DNA of 64,000 nucleotides from NCBI RefSeq assembly GCF_030272615.1, contig NC_081406.1, positions 240,174,422 to 240,238,421 of the forward strand, written 5' to 3'. Made by a program: the position numbers and the translations under genes. Position 1 is the stretch's first letter; each line of letters opens with the position of its first letter. Below, piece after piece: positions 57,392-64,000 of this stretch. The DNA comes from Cryptomeria japonica. Its lineage: Eukaryota > Streptophyta > Pinopsida > Cupressales > Cupressaceae. Below the pieces are notes generated by a model. The model was given only the letters and a program-made list of their open reading frames with translations, did not search any database and was not told where the DNA came from.

Positions 57392-57839
57392 ATTTTCAAC
57401 TGATTTTTCCAACGGAAAAGGTATATTGTGGCCAAATTTGATTTTTTTTTGAAAAAATGCCGGCATTTGTCGTAATTCCAATGAAAATTACCCATTTGGT
57501 TTCGACGAAGAAGGCATTAGCAATGAGAATTTTCTGTTTTTCAAAAAAGTGCTCAAGTTCATCGTAATTCCGATGACAGCGGCCATTACAAAATAAAAAA
57601 AGAGGCATGGAATTCATTTGTGAATTGCAATCCCACGTAGGCGTCCATGGCGACTTCAACCCCCAAGAACATCAAACCCGCGTCGAAGGCAATCCCATGC
57701 AGGAGGTAGGTTCAAATTGCCCTAGTTTTTAATTTCATGTTGCAAAAAATATACATGTGGTGGTTAATTGTCCTAGTTTAATCTTGTAAAACCATAGAAC
57801 TGTGATTGAGGAGTGAGTGTTCAATTTTGTATCAGCAAT
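57392..57839. other. Non-coding junction between copia fragment and PPR relic
   Basis: The word tcgtaattcc followed by ratga occurs twice (near 57469 and 57560) within a loosely repeated stretch. No gene is supported. Confidence 0.4.
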
Positions 57840-58600
57840 CCCTTCCTCCCGTATACGCGCATGTTGATTGTTCACATGAGATCACATCTCTTTGCGGCAT
57901 CATATCAAACAATTCACAAGCCTTGTCCATGTTTCCACATTTTGCATTCATGTCAAGCAAGGCATTTGCAAGTATAATACCTAACAAAATTCCTCTATCC
58001 GTTATGCTTGGATGGATGTCCATACCCTGTTCCAAAGCTCCCATTTTTGCACAGGCAGGGAGGATGCTGGCAAAGGTTGTGGAATTTGGCTTTATGCCTT
58101 CCAATTTCATTTGCTTGAAAGTGTCTAAAGCCTTTTCAAAAAATCCATTTTGTGCATATCAAGCAATCGTTGCAGTCCATGAGACAACATTTCTTTCAGG
58201 CATTCTATCAAATAGTTCACGTGCCTTGTCTATGCTTCCACATTTTGCATACATGTCTACCAAGGCAGCTACAACTACAACATTTGACAAAATTTTTGTA
58301 TCCTTTATGCTTCGATGAATGTCCATACCCTGTTCCAAATCTCCCATTTTGGCACAGGCAGGGAGGATAGTAGCAATGGTCGTGGAATTTGGCTTTACAC
58401 CTGCCGATTGCATTTGCTTGAAAGTTTTTAAAGCCTTCTCAACAAATCCATTTTGTGCAGTTGCAACTACATCTAACAAAATTCCTCTATCTTTTATGCT
58501 TTGATGGATGCCCATACCCTGTTCCAAAGCTCCCATTTTGGCACAGGCTAGGAGTAGGCTAGCAAGCGTAACTAAAGAAATGCAATGATCAGCTCCAAAG
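57840..58600 (-). pseudogene. Pentatricopeptide repeat (PPR) gene relic
   Basis: On the minus strand from about 58600 the frame reads LASLLLACAKMGALEQGMGI, then QNGFVEKALKTFKQMQSAG, KPNSTTIATILPACAKMG, ALVDMYAKCGSIDKARELF, RMPERNVVSWTATIA, a TGA stop at 58157-58159, YAQNGFFEKALDTFKQM and a second round to about 57840. The stop is in the place of the Gly of the usual A-G-Y-A-Q-N-G. A deletion of about 30 residues lies between LLDVV and ATAQNG. PLS-type PPR proteins bind organelle RNA, often for editing. Only five or so repeats remain, with no signal peptide and no E/DYW end, so this is a fragment. Confidence 0.88.
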
Positions 58601-60071
58601 ACATCAAACCACTACTAAGAAAACCGAGAGTCTAAAATATGATAGGGAATAGTGTGAGCTGTCCTGAAATAAAATATTTTATTTTCAATTTCAACTAAAA
58701 CATAATTACTCAGCCATTTAATGTTATTAATAAGTATTTAATTTATGAAAGAGATAAATGGTTGGCCACAAGTACATGAGTTACTAAATGCACACAAATA
58801 AGTGAATTTGATATTCAAAACTATCTACAATGAATTGAATTCTTGTCCATTAGTCATTTATGTTTGCAATAAGCATCTTTCTTTATTTTTCTTAATCTTT
58901 ATTCATAGTTGTGTGCATATTTCACATTCTATAATTAGGATATCAATTGCTATGGCTGAACACTAGCATGATGTTTGTGTTGTGGTATAGATGCGTGGAA
59001 ACATAATTATTGGATTGTTATATTATAGAGATCATAAATCTAGATATCGCATATTAGTTATAGCTCTTCTTGGATTGAGTCTAAAGTTGATATACAATCA
59101 TAAAGCCATTATTAGCAGATCTATCCATTTCTAGTAAAGACAATTGAGAAAGTCATTTTGATATTGAGAGTTTCTTATCTGTTTACCTATTGATCATTAT
59201 TAAGCCATAATATTTAGGTCTATTTATCTCTCTTGCAAAACCTCTGTAAGTGTCCTAGATTGTCCCTACTACTCACTCTTCAATTCAGAAAAATGGAGTT
59301 CTAAAGATTTGTTGCACAAGATGGTGTTGAATGTATCAACAAGGCTAGCATGTAAGGCATGTTCAAGCTTCCACTTGTACAACTTACAACAAATGATTTG
59401 TTGATAGAAGAAATTCTTGAAATAGGGATACAATCGAAAGACAAGTAAGTACATACAAACCTCCTCAGTTGAAAGTAAAATCTGTGTATAAAAAGAGTAC
59501 ATTGAATCCCAATCCATAAACAGAATAGAGATACCGATGGAGACTTAATTGGATGCAGCATGTCACACCAAAGTTGTTAGAGTATGCTAAACTAGTACAT
59601 AATATTTTGTAAAGCCACATTAGTATTTTACCCAGATCATTATCTACCAAAACTAACTATAGTAATCCTTTTGAGGATCAATTTCATGGTGCTAGATCTT
59701 CATTTAGTTCCACTTCTTGTTGGAGATAAGAACAGTTATTTCTTGAGGTAGATGAATATCCCATCAATAAAGGACAAGACCCTTTCTAGAATATAACAAA
59801 TTCTACTCCAACAAAAGATCATGGGGGTTTCACTAGAGATAGACTTCTACTGCTGCATTAAAAGCATTGGCATGTTCTTCATTTATTGATGTAAACTCTC
59901 TATGATGCTACCACAACCAACAAAGGTGTAAAAAGTTGTTTGCAATGCATGGATTTTTAGGATTGTCCTTTGAAAAAATAGAATTAAAGTATGGAAGCAG
60001 GATCTGCTAGCTCCTGAGGGAAAGACCATGTTAGACAATAATTTCTATTTTCTTGCCTGTGAAGAAAGACC
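58601..60071. other. AT-rich spacer before the CACTA gene
   Basis: Short frames on the minus strand at 59269-59650 have no recognisable content. If the CACTA element is complete, its 5' terminal inverted repeat (CACTA...) should lie in or before this stretch, but I did not find a convincing one. Confidence 0.4.
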
Positions 60072-60275
60072 ATGTCAGACAATATCAACGAACAACAAAA
60101 TAAGGAGACAATTGCTAGATTATGGTCTAACTTGAAAAGAAAAGGTGATGGAAAATGCTATTGTCCATGCAAAATTTGTAAGGGGTTAAAGACTAGAAGT
60201 CTTCTAATCAAAACAATGAAGAAACATTGTAGGCTGCATGGTCACATTGAAGGTGGACATGATTATCATCCATTG
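60072..60275 (+). pseudogene. CACTA transposase exon 1 (transposase-associated zinc domain)
   Basis: The ATG at 60072 opens MSDNINEQQNKETIARLW, then GDGKCYCPCKICKGLKTRSL, KKHCRLHGHIEGGHDYHPL. The C-x-C-x2-C ... H ... H pattern is that of the transposase-associated domain found at the N-terminus of plant En/Spm transposases. The exon ends CCATTG|GTAAGT at 60275. The next exon start is uncertain; a TCACAG acceptor at 60349 fits but leaves the frame unresolved. Confidence 0.75.
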
Positions 60276-60349
60276 GTAAGTTTTTTATTATATCATTTTG
60301 ACAATTTATATACATAATAAATCACGTGATGATGAGATCATGATCACAG

Positions 60350-62514
60350 TTTATTTATGTATATCAATTTTATATGGGTCGAGCACCCCGAAGCACATGG
60401 TATGGATCAACACAACCCTGAGAATATGGTTTTTGAAGTGGACGAACATGGAGGTGTGAAAATCGAAGTTGAAGATAATGATCCCATGGAAGATGACGAT
60501 CATAAGCCAGAAAACACAATTGAAGATGATGGTACAAATACATTGATCCATGACTCATTTAGTACTCGTGCAGCTGATCATAATTATGAAGATGACTTTG
60601 ATGTTGTTCATGATGTCCCTCTACTTGAGAAAGCATCTGAGGCCCTTTATGAAGGCTCGCATGCAACTCTTCTCTCCGTTGTATTGTTGTTGGTGAACTT
60701 GAAGGTTATGAATGGTTTATCCAACATAACAATGTCACATATGTTAAGGCATGTCATATATGTCATAATAAACTATGAATCATGTTGTACCATTAATATT
60801 ATTTATTATAACAAATTATATTTTGTTGCTGTAGATTGATAGGTGAGTTTTTGTTACCACCATTAAATATTCTACCTCACTCATACTGAGAATTATCTGC
60901 CGTTATGAAAGATATTGGAATGGAGTATCAAGCAATAGATGCTTGTCCCAATGATCATATTATATATCACAAAAAACATGAATTTCGAACTGAATGCCCT
61001 AAATGTCATATCAATAGATATCGAACAGATCAAATAACAAAAAGGGTTCCTCGCAAGGTTCTTCGCTATATTCCCATTATTCCATGTATGCAACGATTAT
61101 TCAAGTGCACTACCTTGGCACAATTTATTGATTACCATGCACGCAATAGAAGTCGAGATGACATTATTCGAATGTCTGCGGATGGTTCAGCTTTTATGGA
61201 CATAGAGGAAAAGTGGCCACACTTTAAAGAAGAACCTCATAATCTCAGGCTTTCATTGGCAGCGGATGGTGTCAATCCATTTGGAGAGATGAGATTTGTT
61301 TACTCAATGTGGCCTATTTTTGTTATCAACAATAACATTCCTCCATGGATGCCAATAAAGAGGGAACACATAATGTTGGCAATGATTGTTCCAGGTATTT
61401 TATCATTTAAATAAAGTTGTCTAAATTTAATTATAATTATTGCAGTAAAATGGTCATAATAATTATGTAATGTTTTTGTTTTTTCGATTAGGTAAGTACC
61501 AAGTTAAAGATATGAATGTATATATCGAGCCTCTTATCGACGAGTTGTTGGAGTTATGGAATGGTGTCACTATGTATGACGTCTCTAGACCAATAGGACA
61601 AAGACAATTTCAATTCCATGCGATGCTTCTATGGACAATACATGATGCCCCGAGGCTAACACATTTTTGTGGTATGTTATAGTGTTTAACTTGTGCATGA
61701 ACATTATAATTCAAAAAATTATCATATTTAATCCAACTATACATTATCTTGTAGGTCTTCAAACAAAGGGAAAATTTGCATGTCCTGTTTGTGGTCCAAA
61801 GATGAAATCTCGTCATTCAAAAAGTTTAGGAAAGAAGGTGTTTGATGAGTATAGGCACTTTCTCCACAAAAATCATAAGTATCGAAATACTGAAAAATAT
61901 CTTTTCAATGGGAAAGAAGAGAATACATCAAATCCACGAAGAATGACACCTCACCTATGGAAGTTGGAATAGAATAGAATTAATCATCAAGGTAATGCCA
62001 TTCCATCTATTGGTTTGTCATAAAACATCTTTTCTATTTTGTTTTGTTTACTAATGACGTGATTGATGATCATGAAGGTCATGAAGGCATAAATGACCAC
62101 CTTCCTAAGGGAATAAAAAGTTATCCCTGACAATTTAGTAGGTTGCCCTACTATGAGTAGTTAAAAATTGTTCATTTGTTTGATAGTATGCATATTGGAA
62201 AGAATATAATAGAGACATTATGGAAAATATTGGATGGAAGGCGTGACAAAGAAAAAACTGTCAAAATATGTAGTGACATTCAGGATTCCAGTCATGCAAT
62301 GATAAATGTCATTCAATCAAATAGCCATGGAGACTAGATTAATATAAGTGAGCTTCCTTGGTTATTAACGGACCAGCAAAGCAATGCTATAAAAGAAGTC
62401 ATACGAAAAATTCGATTTCCCACAGGATTTGCTGCGAACATAAACAATCTCATATCAAAGAAAAGTGAATTTGGGTGAGGGATGAAAACGCAAGATTGGC
62501 ATACCTTCATTAAG
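60350..62514 (+). pseudogene. CACTA (En/Spm) transposase core, Transposase_21 family
   Basis: The exons are about 60350-60748, 60835-61394, 61492-61671, 61755-61991 and 62078-62514. Landmarks are LLEKASEALYEGSHATLLSV, MEYQAIDACPNDHIIYHKKH, ECPKCHINRYR, RMSADGSAFMDIEEKWPHF, LRLSLAADGVNPFGEM (probable first catalytic Asp), DMNVYIEPLIDELLELWNGV, LLWTIHDAPRLTHFCG (second Asp), GKFACPVCG and HIGKNIIETLWKILDG. Four introns of 83-97 bp join exons in frame. The one at 60749-60834 has a GC donor. Stops occur near 60887, 61968, 62127, 62158, 62336 and 62477. The enzyme would bind and cut CACTA ends. Confidence 0.88.
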
Positions 62515-62619
62515 GTAATTCATGTTCTTGTGTTTTTAGTATGTATTTAAGTACTGAGTGTACGTGTACTTTTCATTATGTTACAAAAAAATGAAAAGAT
62601 AATTTTATAATTGTTGTAG

Positions 62620-63501
62620 TACGTTCTACCTCTATCTCTCCCAGACGACTTCGACAATAATGTTAAGCAAGTCATATATGATCTTGGAAAATACATAAGG
62701 TAAGTAGTGATATTTGTTTAGTTCGTTGTATAGATATTATATTTGCTATTTGTTTTACTTCTTATGTAATATATTTTTTTGCGTCTTGAATACCTTGTAG
62801 GTGGTTGTCATGTAAATAAATCCATAAAGATGATATAAAATATTGGAAGAGAAAAATTCCTTATTTAATGTGTGAAATGCAAAAGTGTCTACCTCCAGCT
62901 TTTTTCAATGCACAAGAACACTACCTCATACACCAAGTTGAGGAGATTGAATTGTGTGGACGTGTACACACTAGGTCAATGTGGATGGTTGAGAGGCACT
63001 TGAAATTTTTGAAGGCTTTGGTTCGACAAAGAGCACATCCTGAGGGTTCTATGGTGGAGGGATATATGGTATACCAGACTATGGTGTACATTTCTGAATA
63101 TCTTCCTAAGTTTGCAGCAAAGATCCACGTGGATCGCATTTGGGATCCCAACACCATTAACAAATTCAAAGGGGAGTACTTGATGGGGAAAGGTAGATTG
63201 AGGAAAGTGAGAGGTAATTATAAGATGTTATTGTAGTTAATTAATTCTTAATCTTCAAAATAAATCGATTGTAAGACGTCTATTTATTTTTTGTACAGTT
63301 GGTCGAGAGTGGGATGCACTATATTTGTATATTGCAAACAATCTTGATTGGATGACGGTATGGTTTGAACGCTGTCAACATTCTGGATGCACGTTAACAT
63401 GGGAAGGTGTGGCTTCATTGGTTAAAGAAGCACATCATAATGGAGATTCCGATGTTATGCAAAGGGAAATTGATTTAGCATATGGTTTAAGAGATAAACA
63501 G
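62620..63501 (+). pseudogene. CACTA transposase, DUF4218 region
   Basis: Exons 62620-62699, 62801-63213 and 63299-63501 join in frame: YVLPLSLPDDFDNNVKQVIY, LGKYIRWLSCK, a TAA, then YLMCEMQKCLPPAFFNAQEH, LIHQVEEIELCGRVHTRSMW, VERHLKFLKALVRQRAHPEG, SMVEGYMVYQTMVYISEYLP. This is the DUF4218 domain that follows Transposase_21 in plant CACTA proteins (the M-W-x-x-E-R-x-L-K-x-L-K and P-E-G-S-x-x-E-x-Y signatures). The end (VGREWDALYLYIANNLDWM; WFERCQHSGCTLTWEGVASL) is less typical. Confidence 0.85.
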
Positions 63502-63579
63502 GTACGTATAAATTCATTAATCACCCATATGTTTATCAACTCACAATGCAATAAATTTTACATGTTTGACATATCACAG

Positions 63580-64000
63580 GTCAAACACCACAATGCTTGT
63601 GCTGTAATGGTCATAAATTTTGCATAAAAAAGTTGGATGACACGAAGAAAACTTGTGATTCTGGCATCACTGCAGTCTTTGAGGTGACAAATATTTCATC
63701 AAGAAATGACATTCATCCTCAAGAGTCTCAAAATTGATACTATGTCATTTTGGATGATATACTTGAGTGTGACTTTAATTCCTTCAAATTAGTTTTGTTT
63801 GTCGTCAAATGGCATAGGCTACGATTGAATAAAAATGATCCCAATAGAACTATTATTGAACATGATAATGGTTTTATAATGCTAAATACAAGATCATTTG
63901 AACTAGTTGGGGATGAGCCCTATGTTCTTCCAAGCCAATGTGAGCAAGTATTTTACTCAGAGGATCCACATAAACCGGGTTGGTCATTTGTTGTTAGAAA
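63580..64000 (+). pseudogene. CACTA transposase, DUF4216 region, runs off the window
   Basis: After the acceptor ATCACAG at 63579 the frame used upstream closes quickly. A neighbouring frame reads CNGHKFCIKKLDDTKKTCDS, a TGA near 63734, YYVILDDILECDFNSFKLVL and VKWHRLRL, DNGFIMLNTRSFELVGDEPY, QVFYSEDPHKPGWSFVV. The V-F-Y-x-x-D-P-x-x-x-G-W signature is that of DUF4216. A one-base indel near 63600 or a different acceptor is needed to join it. The gene continues beyond base 64000. Confidence 0.82.

Noticed and set aside
57806-58318. 170-codon plus-strand frame
   Set aside because: It is the antisense of the PPR relic, whose minus-strand reading has clear repeat motifs.
59269-59650. Minus-strand frames of 61-86 codons
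   Set aside because: Three overlapping frames of similar length with no motif. Most likely chance.
1-64000. CRISPR arrays, bacterial operons, rRNA or tRNA genes
   Set aside because: No evenly spaced short repeats with unique spacers, no ribosomal RNA or cloverleaf signatures were noticed. The composition and elements are those of a plant nuclear genome. Small RNA genes could be missed without a covariance search.

Overview
This window reads as nuclear DNA of a seed plant with a large, repeat-rich genome, probably a gymnosperm. The support is the mixture of old Ty1/copia, Ty3/gypsy, L1-type LINE and CACTA elements, a plant-type PPR gene relic, plant introns of about 80-100 bp and AT-rich spacers. 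The gymnosperm assignment is an inference from general resemblance. I see no intact host protein-coding gene. Almost every recognisable coding stretch is a transposable-element protein with stops and frameshifts.

Layout. 1-5772 (+): 3' part of an LTR element with degenerate zinc knuckles, a long unassigned ORF (called ORF-X here), a polypurine tract and a 1360-bp 3' LTR. 5773-6321 (-): another ORF-X fragment, cut by that LTR. 6540-19995 (-): a LINE whose ORF1 was split by a 7.5-kb copia element (10822-18296, with 5-bp target duplications). 20423-21628 (-): a solo LTR. 22.96-31.7 kb: AT-rich duplicated modules with tandem repeats, a TATA-bearing small-gene candidate at 24.87-25.3 kb, a second copy at 28.5-31.7 kb hit by a LINE-like insertion, and a third partial copy at 44.2-46.3 kb. 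33.7-34.9 kb (+): gypsy integrase relic. 36.1-41.8 kb (+): a field of short pseudo-palindromic repeats around a TATA box and a probable leader intron, leading into a third ORF-X that carries a 464-bp solo LTR. 47.5-53 kb (+): a fourth ORF-X carrying a 1693-bp solo LTR. 54.0-57.4 kb (+): gypsy gag, then a truncated copia LTR-gag-protease-integrase. 57.84-58.6 kb (-): PPR pseudogene. 60.07-64.0 kb (+): a multi-exon CACTA (En/Spm) transposase pseudogene running off the end.

How the parts relate. The nesting gives a relative order: ORF-X copy 2 predates the element with the 5' LTR-proximal ORF-X; the LINE predates its copia insertion; the duplicated AT-rich locus predates the LINE-like insertion in its second copy; both ORF-X copies 3 and 4 predate the solo LTRs inside them. 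In three cases removing the insertion and one target-site copy restores a continuous frame, which is direct evidence that the interrupted sequence was coding.

The most interesting item is ORF-X: four divergent copies of about 1100-1450 codons where complete, with a globular N-terminal part, a charged or Thr/Pro-rich middle and a coiled-coil-like C-terminal part. None has protease, reverse transcriptase or integrase motifs. One copy sits directly upstream of an LTR of the same family as the copia element at 10.8-18.3 kb, which suggests a non-autonomous partner that carries ORF-X where pol would be.
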